A stretch of DNA of 64,000 nucleotides from Ciona savignyi (taxonomy: Eukaryota; Chordata; Ascidiacea; Phlebobranchia; Cionidae): the NCBI GenBank assembly GCA_000149265.1, contig CH002899.1, positions 89,769 through 153,768 of the forward strand, read 5' to 3'. Within the stretch, counting starts at the first letter, position 1. The number at the start of each line of letters is the position of its first letter. Under the pieces are notes generated by a model. The model had not been told where the DNA came from. It was given only the letters and a program-made list of their open reading frames with translations, and did not search any database. Below are positions 11,090 to 25,108 of the stretch, in pieces. The translations under genes and the position numbers were made by a program.

Positions 11090-14000
11090 ATGACAATTGA
11101 TGAGAAATATGTGGCCAATATCTGGGATTTACTTAAAAAGGCCATCCAGGAAATTCAGAAGAAAAACAATGGTGGTCTAAGTTTTGAGGAGTTGTACCGA
11201 AACGCGTATACCATGGTGTTACACAAGCATGGTGAAAAGTTGTATACCGGATTGCATGAAGTTGTTACAGAGCATCTTATGAAGGTCTCATTTCTCAAAT
11301 TAAAAATCTACCTTATAATTTATGTCCAATTTCTGATATAAAGTTAGCTTTATTATTTTTAAATAGAACAGATTAATTTGAGAGAATTTAATATATACAT
11401 GTTAATGTGTATTAAACATTAATGATTAAAAAGTTTATTAACCTTATTTTAAAATTAGGTTCGTGGGGACATTCTTCATTCCTTAAACAACAACTTTTTG
11501 CAAGTATTAAACTCTGCTTGGGATGACCATCAAACTTGCATGGTGATGATACGTGATATTCTCATGTACATGGTGAGTGCCATTTCCAAAGTTTTTTTGT
11601 TACATCATAAGAACCAGATGATAATACAGTACTGCTATGTCACAACTTAATTGTTTTGCCAGTGGTTTAATAGGGTATCATATTTTCATGTTACGGCAGT
11701 AGTATATAAAATTATATACCGGTACCTTATTTATGTTATACAAGTTTGTTTAGGTAATAAAATTAAAACAGCATTTTATAATTTTACTAAAGTGGACTGT
11801 TGCCCCTTTAACTCTATTGGGAAGAAAAAACTGTCATGTTTTAGTAACATTATTGCCTGAATCCCTAACTAATACCAATTTTAAGCGTCATTTTTAATGA
11901 CATAAAGTCAGTAATGTTATTAAATATTAAATTCCTTAATATTTAGTTCATTAATTATGCATCTGTGTTGTGTGTTGTAATAATATTAGGTTATATGGAT
12001 CATGATATTGTTAGAAATAGCTCTTTGCTTATATGTGCTCTTGACTTTTATAGGATCGTGTTTATGTTTCCCAAAACAACGTCGACAGTGTATATAATCT
12101 CGGGTTGAAAATATTCCGTGACCAAGTAATCAGGCAGAAAGATATTCGCGAATTCATCCAATACACATTGCTTGAACTTGTGGCAAAGGAAAGACGAGGA
12201 GAAGTTGTAGACAGGTACTTGCTTTAAATTACTACAAATAAGATTTATAACCAGGTATGCAATGTTTCAGTGTTGTGAAGCAAATTTTTACAAAATGCTC
12301 TATAGATGCCACATCTGACCTTAACTTTATGTATCTTTCCATTAAATCCACCAAGGGCGACACCACAAATGTTAGATTTCCATTTTGGGCAAGTAGTCGA
12401 ATAGTTAGGTGGGTTAGTGCTTCGCCTTTTATCCGAAAGGTTAAAACTGTTTGTCAGATGTTTATTAATTACGTGCGTCATTTTTTTTTCCGTGCTTTAT
12501 TCATTAGGTGAACGGCGCTTAAATTCACTCTGCCCTAGGGTTCATGTTACTTCGGTAAGGTGCAACTCGAAGGGCTAGGTCTGAGCTGCGGAATCGCATC
12601 ACCCTGTGGTAGTGCGGTTAACCAGCGCTGCCTCCAGCTAACCACTGGAGGGCGTGAATTTAGGTGTCGGGATACCTTAAGCAATAGAACCCCTCCCTAC
12701 GTGGCTTGCACGCTGTGGAGAGATGCCTGCGAAAGGTGTCTCTTGCAGCAACCACATACTAGGGAAACCTCCCCCAGTAGATTAATTTCCACATTGCACG
12801 AGGGGATCGGCCTAAGGCCACCAACTCGCACTAAGTGCACAATTTTGCTTTTTTTGGCTAACCACCATAAAAAAAAAAAAAAACTGTTTGTTACCTAGTT
12901 AGTTGTGTCCTTGTGCAAGCCATTAAGCGGCGGACATCGCCTAAACCCAGTGGATTAATGAAATGTACTAAAAAAGTCTCTGTTATATGCAAAATGCTAT
13001 GTAGCTTCCGTAACCTGACAGTGGATTTGAGGTAAAAATTCATGGGAATAAAACATGAATATCCCGTGTTCATTGTATTTTTTTTACTAAACACACATTT
13101 TTTCTTTTTTAAAAAGTGAAATTGATCCGTAATTTAAATAAGTGAGTTATTTAATAAAAATATACATTTTGAAGCAACAACAATATGTTTTGAAGGGTTA
13201 AAAGAGCCAAGATAAACTCATTTCTGCCTAAAAAACTGCCTTTCGTGGCCATGATAGATTTTTTTAAAATTTTTATCTTAATACCGGTAGGTGCTTCTCT
13301 TCACCGTACAAGTCACATTTCAAGTTTTAAAAAAAAAGAGAATTATTTTTTATTTTTACCTTTTTAATTGATTTCCTAGTTTTTATGACATCAAAATTGT
13401 TTTGAACTTAAGAATAAAAAGCAATCAATAAGAAAAATCATTAGTACTGTGTTATTTTCATAAAATTATATTAAAAAAAGCAGTTGTACTGTATAAAAAT
13501 ATACTCAAAAGTGTTAATTTAGATTCCTGTTAATGTGTTAGCACCCAACAAACACACTTTAATAAATATACCCTTTTTAATAAAGTTTAGAAGGAAAAAG
13601 TTTATTTTCAAAAAATCCAAAATTGCGGATTCTGCCAAAAATATCAGCTTTAATAACTTAATTATCGCAAAAACATTTAAGTTGAATATTCTTATATTGA
13701 CTACCTTGTTACCCCTAGCATTTGTATTACATCTTAGAGGTGCGGTTCGAAACACATGCATGATGCTTATGACTCTCAGTTTAAATGGAAGGGATGTTTA
13801 TGAGCAGGAGTTTGAGAAAGGTTTTCTAGAACAATCATCCAACTTTTACCAGGTAAATGTAAAATAATCATTTATTTTCTGCTTATAGACATTTCTAAGA
13901 TGCAAAGTTGCAATGATTCTCTTTAGGCTAGCATGTGGTCACTATTATTTAGAGTTTACATTCAATTTGCAACATCAGGTGTAAAATTCTTAGTCGATGT

Positions 14001-17000
14001 GCTATTCTACATTAAATTGGTGTAATAATGCACAGTAACTTGCAGAAAAAGGTTGCTGTATCCATCATGTGTGGTTTAAATTTCTAGATGGAGAGCCACA
14101 AGTTCCTGGTAGAGAACAGCGCATCGCAGTACCTTAAAAAGGTCGAGGCTCGCATTGAAGAAGAAGCAGAGAGAGCACGACATTATCTTGATCCATCCAC
14201 CGAGCCCGAGATAATTGCTGGTGCATATAATCATTGCCCTTAATTAAAGAAGTTTTCATATTCTATTCCTATATAAATCCTATTTCATGCTTTTTTTTAA
14301 ATGGAATTTAAATTCCATTTAAAAAAATGTTTTGTTTTTGCCGTGTATGTATTTGTTACAAATTAAGCTAGACAACTACTATTATGGCATAGCTGAAGAA
14401 AATTTTAAAACAACGTTTTTTTATGTGGTCCATTGTTTTAAAACAAACCTTTTAGTCAGACAGACCCAGTCTACTCAGTTATTCATTGCTTGTTTTACCT
14501 ACTGTAATTTTGCGATATTTTTCTTTTAACTTATACCAATGATGAAAAGGTATTTCCGAAACCTCACTAATTCATGTATTACACTTAGTTCTGGAACGAG
14601 AGTTGATCCAGAGGCATATGAAGATTGTTGTTGAGATGGAGAATTCAGGTGCCGTCTACATGCTGCAACACGATATAAAAGATGGTGAGTATTTTCCAAC
14701 CATTTTTACAATAATTTTCAAGACATTATGACAGTCTTTGAAAGTCAAGGGTGCATTCTTCTCGCTTTAAATCAAATGTATTCACCGAAAAATAACTTTT
14801 AAGGTATTGCAAAATTAACATTGTGTTTAAATAATAGTCACCGTAATTCCTCATGCTGTAATTAGTCTTCGTTTTATTTACATATCTACAATGCCACTAA
14901 GTTTTCCTTTATTCATACATAGACTAGTCAAGTTTGTTGTAAACCACAGGCTTAAGAAATCACAGTCCCGAAGGGTCTTTGAAATACGCGAATCTAATAT
15001 CGATAACATCAAAGTAATAAATAATAATAATAGACATCTTATAAACTACTAAAAATTTATTAACGCACGTAAATATGGTGCCTTGACATAATTGATGTCC
15101 ATTGTTCTCAAACAAACTTGTAAGCATATTAATAGTTAACACCAACAAAGCTTTTTATCCTCTATATCGGAAATGTCAAAGAGAAGGAGTAGTACCAGTA
15201 TTAGAAAGTTTTTTTCTCCACGTTTAAAGCCTAACAATTCGAAAGGAAAGGCCACTTGCAGTACTTTGTCGTAATGTGAGAGTCTGTCTTTCTTGGTGGT
15301 TTCAACTAATACTCAATTAACAAATTAATAAAGATAGTGTAAATGTCCTAGATGGACAATTTCCCATGGCAATTTTTTCATATGAGAACAAGGTCCTGTT
15401 CGGTTTGGTCATTGCTGTTTTAATCTTATAAAATTTGTCCAGCCATTAAATTGATACAAAAGTTTAAATTAATGGTTTTAACAAGTAAAAGAATGATACA
15501 ATCTAAACAAGCTAGTATCTGGGGTGTACAATCATAGTACAAGGTAAAATGCACTAAAAGCTGGTGTGGTAAAGATGACCCTTATTAGTTTTTCTTGATA
15601 TCTGTTTATTCATGACCACACTGTATAGCTAATGCTAAAAAAATTAGTAAAGCTGCTCCAATTAAGCTCACAATACCATACAAGTACTTTGCGTCATTTT
15701 AAAACATATCTGCGATCGTTGATGAACCAATAGTTTATTCATGCTGCCGGACTTCAGGAACAAGTGGATTGTCTTTACTTGAAACAAATATTACCTTAAT
15801 GCACTAACCTTTATGGCAGGCTCAAAAAGTTTACTTCTTTCACATTGATTTAGTTTTTGTACAAAATTGCAACAAATAATATCATATTGTTATCTTCTAA
15901 TCGGGCGACTAGCATCGCCAATTTGTTTCTAAAAGATAGTTAAATCTACCATTCTTGGCATACAGACATATAAACATTGAACCATCTTTAATCTATGAAT
16001 CAGCATAGATTTGTAGTGGGGGAAATAGCAACAACAACAATAACATTGCTGCAAATGCATAAATCTATACTAAAAGAAGAAACTACATCCCATTTTGATG
16101 TCATAAATTCAACCCGATGGCACATTTACCGAACTATGACATATCTGTGATTTTTTTATTGTTAGTGTCATTATGTACAATATACGTCAGCAACATCAGT
16201 TCAGTAGCAAGATTTGTATCAGATAGAATTACCTACACTCTTTGCTCAATTCTTTTTTATTGTAAATATAATTATGCAGCTGTCATGCAGACTGCTGACA
16301 AGTTAACAAACAAAATCTTTCCTTCTTAATTAACCAGCTTTACTGTTTTGGACAAATAACACCTTTAATAAACAAAAAACAGCTTATGCTACCGTCTTGC
16401 ACATCAGTTATCACATTGTCATTAAATCAGAGCGTCCCAGGTTTAATGTGACAGTCGTCACTCATAACCTTCATGGTTGTCCACATGGAAGGAAACATGC
16501 CATGATCCAGTGGGATATAATGATGGATTATTTAAAAGAATATTAATAACTTAGCACAAACAAACCCATGAAAATAAATGTGGCCATTTTGTATTATGGG
16601 TTAAAATAGTGTTGATATTCTTTGTAGTTGCATTCTACTTTATTAACTGGTTGTCTTAGTTGATCATTGTTTAACCACTTTTTGTGTCATTAATATTCTT
16701 AATCTGTATTGGTTAATCTTGTTGTGATCCATTCTCTGTATATTATAATCAGATTACTGATACTTTCATTTGATGAGCTTTGTGCACCACTTACCCTACT
16801 ATTACATTATTATTGAATAATAAGTTTAGTTTATTGACTTATTGTACAGTTTGTTCACAGAAGTATTTTTCAATCAATTTGCAATATACCAATGGTCTAG
16901 TTAAGTGGTACCCAACAATCGACAACCTAAGATGAATTTATCCAAGTGTGCTACGATATAGTGCTGGCTGTTCTACTGCTTAATCCAGAATGTAGTTTGC

Positions 17001-20000
17001 TGGTAGAAATTACCAGTTAGAATGAACATTTCTCTGCTGTTTAGCCTATTCTATCATGCTGAAAACAATATTTAACATTGTATACTGAGTCAAAACAGTG
17101 TTTGATGTAATTTTTATTATATTGACTTCCCACTTCTAAAAAAAGTAGAATCATATTGACACAGATTACTCAATTACCTTGATATTTTAAGACCTGCTGC
17201 GTATGTACCAGCTATTTGTACGAGTGCCACAAGGCTTCGAGACATTGCGTGATTGTTTGAGTGCGTACCTCCGAGAGCAGGGGAAGGCGGTGGTGGAGGA
17301 TGGGGGCCAGAAAACCCCAGTTGATTACATACAGGTCGGTTGATATTGAATAAATTTATTTTTTAATATTTTTAATAGTTCTTTTTTATTTTTAGTAGTT
17401 CTTTTTTATATTTTTAATAGTTCTTTTAGTTAATCGTGATCTTATTTGACAACTGTCACTTAATCTGTTTCCCCCCAAATTATTTTTTTACTTTGTTTTA
17501 AGTCTTTGTTTATATTAATCAAAGAAACAAGAATCTAATAGTTAAAGTTATGCATGCTTACAACCGGTATATTCCTGATAACCCTATTGGTGCTATGTTG
17601 GTTGTTGCAAACAACGATTTCCAACGACCTGTAATTCAGTCCATGCTTCTGAAAATAAATCTCCAATAAATAAACAGATTTATGAAGGGCCCAAAAGTGT
17701 AAATTTAGGTCTTTAATGTAAATTTCCTACAAGACACCCTGATATTAAGATTTAAATTTAATGGCTGTACAACAAACTTATTTTATAGTAATACATCCCT
17801 GAACCACATATTTGCATGTATGGTTTTTATTTCCATTTATTGTTATTGTATCAACGTGATGGACTGATGGCCTTAAAACATACTTTAATACGGTTACCCT
17901 GTAAATTTATCTCTTAAATATCACCAGGCTCTGCTCGACTTGAAAGACCGAATGGACGACTTTCACAAACATTCATTCAAAAATGATCCTCTGTTTAAGA
18001 AGATGATTTGCTCCGATTTCGAGTGGTTTGTCAACCTTAACCCAAAGTCGCCGGAATATCTTTCTCTATTTATTGACGACAAGTTGAAAAAGGGAATTAA
18101 AATGGTAATGTTTATTTATATGTATGTGTCTACGTAACCCTAGCATAAAAAAGTTTAAATATTCAAATCCCGATGCCTTATTTTTAGAAAATGCGAGACA
18201 TGGGTTATATTTTTTAAATTTGTATGAATGGAACAAAATGTTGTCGCTATATTAACTTGGTTGCTTCTCAAAAATGAAAAAAGTAATAAATAAAAATGGA
18301 ATTTAATCAGTAAATGCAGCCTTGAAATTGTTTAATAATGTTGCCACTTTGACTTGGATGCTTTAGATATGTAACAAAGTCTGTTAGACGTTGTCTTTTT
18401 ATAATTATCCACGGCAGTTATTTAAAAGTTTTGAGTGGAACAATTATTCTTTTTAGAAAAGTTTAAATTTGAAAAGAAATCCAGTTAGATATTAGATATT
18501 AGATATTCTACTTAAAGTGTGTGCATTGCTACACACATACTTCGACTTTACCATACTCTTTCTGTATGTGTCCCTCATAACTCTACCATTCCCCAGTTAT
18601 CTGAGCAAGAAGTAGAAGTTGTGTTGGATAAAACGATGGCGCTGTTTCGGTTCTTGCAAGAAAAAGACGTTTTTGAGCGATACTACAAGCAGCACCTTGG
18701 CAGAAGACTTCTCACCAACAAAAGCATTTCGGATGATTCCGAAAAGAATATGATCACCAAGCTCAAGGTACATTTTAAAAGAACATACAGCATACAATAT
18801 GTTTCTAATATGTTTAAATATCATTTTAGAGTAATTGCCTATTACAAAGTATTATCAGAAAACGCTAGGTAAAGTGAAGTTGGCGTTCTACTTTCTACTC
18901 AATGAATGTGCTGTATTCATTAACATCTTACATTTTTTCTTAAATTTTGAATTCAGAATGAATGTGGTTGCCAATTTACAAGCAAGTTGGAGGGAATGTT
19001 TAAAGACATGCACGTCTCTGCCACCACTAATGAAGACTTTAAGAAGCATGTGCAGTCTTCGGCGGTATGTGCACATTCAATTTTCATTTACTTTAAGGAA
19101 AAGTTATAAAACTTAGGCACTGCTACTTGTTTAATCTTTACACAACTGTGAGGTTAGGTCCAAGTAGTAAAAATCTTTATATCTAGAACGTCATATGCTC
19201 AAAATATAGTTCATTCAGCTAGTGTAGTGTGTTGTCTTGGGTGTAGATTTTACTTTAATATTTTCCTAAACATAAAGTACTGATTGTGGTATTGTCACCA
19301 TGGACCAGCTCCTACTGTTGTTATATCCATGAAAATCGTATTTAATTTACTGCAAAATTCTCGTCGCAAATTGTTAAATGATTCCTCTCACAGAACTCTT
19401 TACAAGGAGTCGACTTGACGGTCCAAGTTCTCACCACTGGTTGCTGGCCGACACAAGCATCAACTCCAACCTGCAACCTACCAGCTGCACCCCGCCATGC
19501 ATTCGATGTGTTTAGAAGGTATTCATTTAACTCTTTTGCCCCTTACGATTTAGTTATAGTCATCATTCCTTTATTATACAAAATATAGGCCTTAAAGTTA
19601 ACTGAAAAATTTCAAGTGCCCAGTTTACAAAGCAAATTTCAATTAAATAGGAAATTTTGAGCTTTTATTAAAGTTTTTCAATGCATTTAAGAACTAATAA
19701 TTATTGTTTTTTTCCGATAAGGTAACTGATATTAAAATCTGAAAACTGTTTTCAGTAAAGAATAAAAAAATGTGACTATTTGATGCTTTTATGTTTTAAA
19801 AGATGTAGGAGTACACATCTAAATTTAATCCCATGATTACAGGTTCTACCTGGGCAAGCACAGCGGCCGGCAGCTCACCTTACAACACCACCGGGGGGCA
19901 GCAGACATGAACGCCTCCTTCTACTCAACTCCGAAACAATCAGTCGCCACTGAGGGTGAAGCCACCTCCAGTTCCAAACCCTCAGCGCGACGTCATATCC

Positions 20001-21913
20001 TGCAAGTCTCCACCTTCCAAATGGTGGTTCTGATGTTGTTTAACGACAGGGAGAAGTGGCTGTTTGAGGTTCGTTTGTCATGCATTGTCATTTAAAAGTA
20101 AAATCCATTTATTCAGAATTGAGTAAACTTGTCTATAATGTATTTTTTAATTCAGCAACTTCAATTTGTAGTAATGTAATCAAAAAGGGAGAAATTATAC
20201 GCAGTGCATCTTTTCTATTAAATGTGCAGTGGTCAATGTGGACTTCTGCGGAATACTTATATGGAAATTGATATATGTATTCCTGAAAAGGCGAGGATTT
20301 ACCAAACACCAAACCTTGCACAGTTAGCTAACTAACGTCACTCTAATGTCGATTTTTTAACATGAACGGCCAATGATTGCAAAATATAGAATGTTTGATT
20401 ATGTAAATGGACATGACACTTAACAGATTTTGTTGGAACACTGTTGATTATCAGGTTAAACAAAAGCTATAAGATTCCTTCTTGTATACAAATCCTGACC
20501 TTTCTCTGATAATTACCGATACTATATATCGTTGTCCCAACCATAGTGGTAAACTAGAGCATCCTATACCCTTGTCTTCAATAACACATTGTAAGTATTC
20601 TGTATCATAGTCACGGTTAAGCTTACACAAGTTTGGCCATTACACTTGAAATCATGATTAGTTAATTTTTGTCTGCAATGGAATGATTTTACGACGTGTG
20701 TTTTACAACTGCAGGAAATTCAACAAGAGACCGAGATCCCAGCAAAAGAGCTGAGTCGTGCCCTACAGTCGTTGGCATGCGGGAAGGCGAATCAGCGCGT
20801 TCTCCACAAGGAACCCAAGGGGAAAGAAATCGAAAAGGGAAATGTATTCATTGTGAATGACAACTTTACATCGAAGTTGCATCGTGTCAAAATCCAAACA
20901 GGTGCATTTTGTAATGTTATTGGAGTTTATTGTTTTTGCGTTGTTAAAAATGCACGCAATATAAATTGGTGGGAAATCCATTTTATCCTGAGAATTGCCT
21001 GATGTCCTCGTGCCACAGTCAAATTCTACCATACCCAATGTCATGAAGCAATTGTAATTTGCGTTTTTTTATATTGTGCATGGCTGAAATAGGCATAATC
21101 TAAATATGTTTCTATTAAATGATGTCAGTTGGGTTGTAGGGTTGTGGGGAGGCACCATTTGCAGGTTATGGGTGTTCGCAGCTCAATCATACATTTTAAG
21201 TAATCAGCTTTTGTATTCGAGAGATCGTAAAAGCATTCATGGACTATTTTTGCATCTTTATATTTCTGCAGTGGCTCAAAAGCAAGGAGAGTCGGACCCG
21301 GAGAGAAAGGAGACACGCACCAAGGTGCAGGAGGACAGGAGGCACGAGATCGAGGCCGCGATCGTTCGAATTATGAAGTCCAGGAAGGAAATGCAGCATA
21401 ACTTGCTCATTGCTGAGGTAAAAAATGGTGGATTGCTTTTCCAATTAAAATTCACCTGCAGTGTTTACTCTCTAGGATTGTAAACCTTTTTTATTCCTCG
21501 TGTGGTAACACTGCATTCGTCACACCAATAATGCCAAAATACTGACTTGTATGGTGAAGTTTTTGGTATATGTTCAGTTATAACTGGGTGCACGATACCA
21601 TGATGATGCTATGGGCATTGTTTATACCAAACGGCTAATAAAGTATGCAGTACAATGTAGAGATTAAAACCAGTAACCCGTCGGTGGACGACTGCTTATG
21701 GTGTGTGGAAGGTCGTTTGACTACTGTTTGATGCTGGTTCTCCACCTGCAACCTACTCACATATTCCTCCACATTCCACAGGTTACGTCGCAGCTGAAAC
21801 ACCGCTTTCTGCCGAGTCCAATGATAATCAAACGACGCATCGAGAGTCTCATCGAACGAGAATACCTTTCGCGATCCGGCAGCGATCGCAAGGTCTACAT
21901 CTACGTTGCTTAG
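11090..21913 (+). CDS. CUL3: Cullin-3, ubiquitin ligase scaffold (5' end missing)
   Basis: Scaffold of CRL3 ubiquitin ligases: the N-terminal cullin repeats bind BTB adaptors, the C-terminal half binds RBX1, and a lysine in the winged-helix domain is neddylated. Fifteen exons, all phase-consistent: 11090-11284, 11459-11572, 12054-12214, 13738-13852, 14088-14220, 14589-14684, 17192-17334, 17928-18104, 18597-18767, 18957-19064, 19394-19518, 19843-20068, 20715-20901, 21272-21417, 21782-21913, giving 742 residues to the stop. The sequence is close to human CUL3 (768 aa) throughout, for example [28 protein letters not shown] and the C-terminal VYIYVA. The neddylation motif IVRIMKSRK is intact, with the lysine near residue 686. 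The first visible codon ATG follows a TTTCAG acceptor exactly where vertebrate CUL3 has its first intron, so either an upstream exon (about 22-25 codons, normally part of the BTB-contacting N-terminal extension) is in the gap, or the mRNA is trans-spliced here. Confidence 0.97.
12560..12883 (+). repeat. tRNA-like SINE with poly(A) tail
   Basis: Lies in CUL3 intron 3. A tRNA-like start (TGTGGTAGTGCGGTTAACC, A-box-like) is followed by a GC-rich body and a terminal A15 tract at 12869-12883. It differs from the (ATCCT)n-tailed SINE family elsewhere in the window. Higher GC than the surrounding intron supports a recent insertion. Confidence 0.6.
12895..13065 (+). repeat. Diverged SINE copy
   Basis: Plus-strand order of body motifs of the ATCCT-tailed SINE (CTAGTTAGTTGTGTCCTTG, AAACCCAGTGGATTAATG, CGTAACC, GGGAATAAAACATGAATATC), strongly diverged. 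It lies in CUL3 intron 3, abutting the poly(A) SINE. Confidence 0.55.
14292..14327. repeat. Perfect 36-bp palindrome
   Basis: In CUL3 intron 5: arms reading T7-AAATGGAATTT and its exact complement, with no spacer. AT-rich, so it could extrude as a cruciform or be a microsatellite-like event. No terminal duplication is obvious. Confidence 0.85.
17345..17435. repeat. AT-rich tandem repeat in CUL3 intron 7
   Basis: Three imperfect repeats of a ~25-bp unit containing ATTTTTAATAGTTCTTTT. Simple intronic low-complexity repeat. Confidence 0.7.
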
Positions 21914-24900
21914 GACATTTCTCTATCTTATTGTTCGTTTCCGCCTTTCTGTTCATCTCGTCTTCTCCGCTTCTCCCGGGTCGAGTGCAAAAATTGGAAT
22001 TTTTATTTCCCCCATTTTTTCCTTAGCTAAATTTTACTGGATTCCGTTTTCTCTGCGCCAAGTAATTAAAATATCGGAACGGCGTAGTTCACCGGCCTTA
22101 CGGAGTTTTGTTTCTATCGTATTATTTATCTTACTGCAACGTGATTTCAAAGCAAGTTCGTTGCTTTTCTAGTTGCGCTGTTTTTAACATCGCGACAGCG
22201 ACTTTCGAAAAAACTGCAACTTTGTTTCTCTTAGATTCTAATTCTTACGATGTGTAAATATATATATCCATGCCCCAAGCTTACATCGAACTTTACCACG
22301 TCTGCATAAAACCCAAATCTTTATCCTATGCGTGTATAAAAATAATTTATATTTTAAGTTGGATATTTTCCATACCCGAACTCCTGATTGATTTTAGATA
22401 AAATTTGTGTGAAAAGTGGACCTGGTTTTTCTGTCGTTAATCTCTGTTTTTGTATTCTGTCACTAAATCTGGTTTCTTTACGTCGTACGGGTCGCGTATA
22501 TTAAATTGCTAAGCATGTGACTTCATCGCTTTTGGTATGTGAGGTGTTTCTCCACAAGTTCAATTGAATCGAGCACTGGTTTCAGGTAGTGCTAGTAAAG
22601 GCGAGACAAATTGTATGCATTGTGCGCCGTAGTTAGTATCCAACAAAAACCACTGTCCGTGCATTAGATTTAGACAATCTGGTCGCTAGCTAGTCGACTG
22701 TGTCTTTGGGCAAGACACTTCACAGATATTGCCAGAACCCAGCGGATTAATTGTTTCTACTAAATTAAAGGAACGTGTAAATCAAAACACAATGCAATAG
22801 CTCCGGTAACCCGACGATGGGCGAGAGGTGATTTGACGACTACTCGTGTTAACTGCTTTGGTTTTCCCATTCACGGGGATAAACCTGAATAACCCTATCC
22901 AATCGCTGTTATTATTACCTGAGAATTGAGCCTAATGCTGCTACTTTCACGGAAGAAACCAATGTTAATGCGAGATACGAATCATTTTTTAACGTATTTC
23001 CTTATTTATTGCTAGGGGAATTTTTGATTGCACGGAAAAGCATTTTCAAAATAAAAAAAAACGCCGACAAGTTAGACGCGAGTGTGTTGTCACAATTCCT
23101 CTCGTCTCACTTAGCGCCTCCGTGTTTATACTGTCTGACGTCACATCTACGTTTCTGGAATGCCTCGCTTGATCGCTGGTGTATGGAGATAGTAAGACGA
23201 TCCCGAAGCACGGGATTAAAGTGGCACAGACCTGCAACGAGTGTTCGGCAAGTACATGATTATGCAAGAGACGGTTAAGCAACTCTAGTCAGCTGATAAC
23301 TCCTCACGAAATTTCGACATTCTGTATGCAAATATATCCGCAAGTAATTGTGTTGTTGGAAAGTCAGTTTAACATATTTGTTGTGATTAAAATATATATT
23401 TTGTTAGAAAATTAAGCCAGTATCAAGCATATGTTAAGAGAAAGAAGTTTTTTTGGTTTTGTTGGAATTATTTGGAACAATTATTTGTTTTGTTGGAATT
23501 ATTTGTGATTTAACAAGACCATTTGATAGTATCCTATGTAAACCAATCTGCAAAACGGCGACTTATTCAACATGCCATTAAAATACACAAGTCATATTCA
23601 ATTTAACATTCTTGTGGGTTATCAAATCGAGTACCGGATTTGTTACCAGGCACAACTGTGCTACAAACCAGCGTTTGTTTAGGCATTAAAGTTGATGTCT
23701 AACCCCAGGGCAAAAGCCAGAACGATTTTGTCTCGAAGTAATATAACCTGTGTTAACCAAAACACGACAAACACGACAGGCTTTTTACGAAATTTGGCTA
23801 GTGTGTATATACAGAGCGGTTAACCAATTGCTTACCTTCCGTGTTGTCGTATTAAGAAAAAAATGTCTATATATAATATATATTTTTTTATTTAATATAT
23901 TTTTTGCACATTTTTTGTCTCCGATGGTCGTCAGAACTTCATGTAAATCGATGTTAATCCGGTGTGTTCAGCGCTGAAAACAATGACGCATTTAGAACTT
24001 ACATAGCTGACGTAATCACCTCTCTAACATCTCATTGTATCGCTCTTACGCAATTTCTGTCGTGGGCTGCTAAATTATGTCGTTTAAGTTATAATATTAA
24101 GTGGACAAAAAAGGAAATCAGGAAAAGGCAAAACTACACAATGTATGTAAGTTTAATCGTTCGGCCGAGCGAACTTACCGCAGCTGAGTATAGTTACGAG
24201 CCAGGCTTGAAATGTCATTTAGTATTACCGTATAGTGAACACCCTAATGTGTTAAATTAACGCTTAAGTTGGAGTTGCTTTTTAATTTGGGCGCACTTTC
24301 TATTTTCCTTCTATTCCACTTTTAGTATTGGCTAAGTGCGTCAGTTCGACTCGATTTTGCAGATAAGTATGTCTCTAAAGTTAAAATGATTGTCCCTGTA
24401 CATAGTCTACTAGAAACAGACATGTTAGTGACACATTATTAAGTCTCACTTGTAATTTTCTTGTTTATTTATATATATATAGCTATCTTTATCACCTTAC
24501 TAACAAAATGAATCCCCCAAATGTGTTTTACATATACGTAGAAAACTGAAGTGTAGAGTTTACGTATGAATATTTCATATAATATAACAACACCGATCAA
24601 ACGATCAGTGCGAGTAATTCCATGAAAGTGCTACCTGTTCCCTGTCAGAAAAGACAGAATTTATATTTTGTTTATAAACAATATCTACATGACGATGTTA
24701 TTTTAATTATAGGTTATATGGTAATTTCTTCAGGTCAATAAGAACATAGATGGATATTAAACCCATTGCAAAACAACACAGGAAGCGTTCAATTTTTGAA
24801 TGGAATAATGATTGGGCTAATAGTGTCATCTAATGACAATTTGGGTCTGATTCGTGGCTATGCTGAATGCCGTCAGTTTTCTCAGTTAAACAACTAGAGC

Positions 24901-25108
24901 AGGTTAATGCAAATAAAAAAATCCTATAAACACAATAGAATTCAGTATAGTTGTTGGTTTGTTGAGACTGTGTGATTTTATGAAGTAAAATGTGTCAGAC
25001 TCAGCAGCTCTATTAATCACTGCCTCACGTTATATTTCAGAGAAGTGCATATACCTTATTGTTGCACAAATAAATGAAGAGCTATGCGTATTGCACAACG
25101 CTAACAAG
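21914..25108. other. Intergenic region with one reversed SINE
   Basis: Begins with the CUL3 3' UTR, which has no clear AATAAA close to the stop. It contains a SINE (22671-22900) and a small duplicated TTTGTTGGAATTATTTG segment near 23455-23510. Frames of up to about 98 codons (23009-24260) show no domain and no conserved splice pattern. I see no motor-domain exons for the downstream MyTH4-FERM gene here. Confidence 0.55.
22671..22900 (+). repeat. tRNA-derived SINE, 5'-truncated
   Basis: Plus-strand copy: CTGGTCGCTAGCTAGTCG, TTTGGGCAAGACACTTCAC, AACCCAGCGGATTAAT, GGTAACCCGACGATGGGCG, CCCATTCACGGGGATAAACC, then a short ATCCAAT tail. The tRNA-like head is mostly missing. It is the opposite orientation to most other copies here. 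Confidence 0.8.

Noticed and set aside
23009-24260. Frames of 75-98 codons as missing myosin or CUL3-linked exons
   Set aside because: No motif of a motor, SH3 or cullin, and no phase-matching splice sites to the neighbouring genes.
24992-25108. N-terminal extension of the MyTH4-FERM protein
   Set aside because: The frame opens at a non-ATG codon and its first ATG is at 25109, which has a good context.
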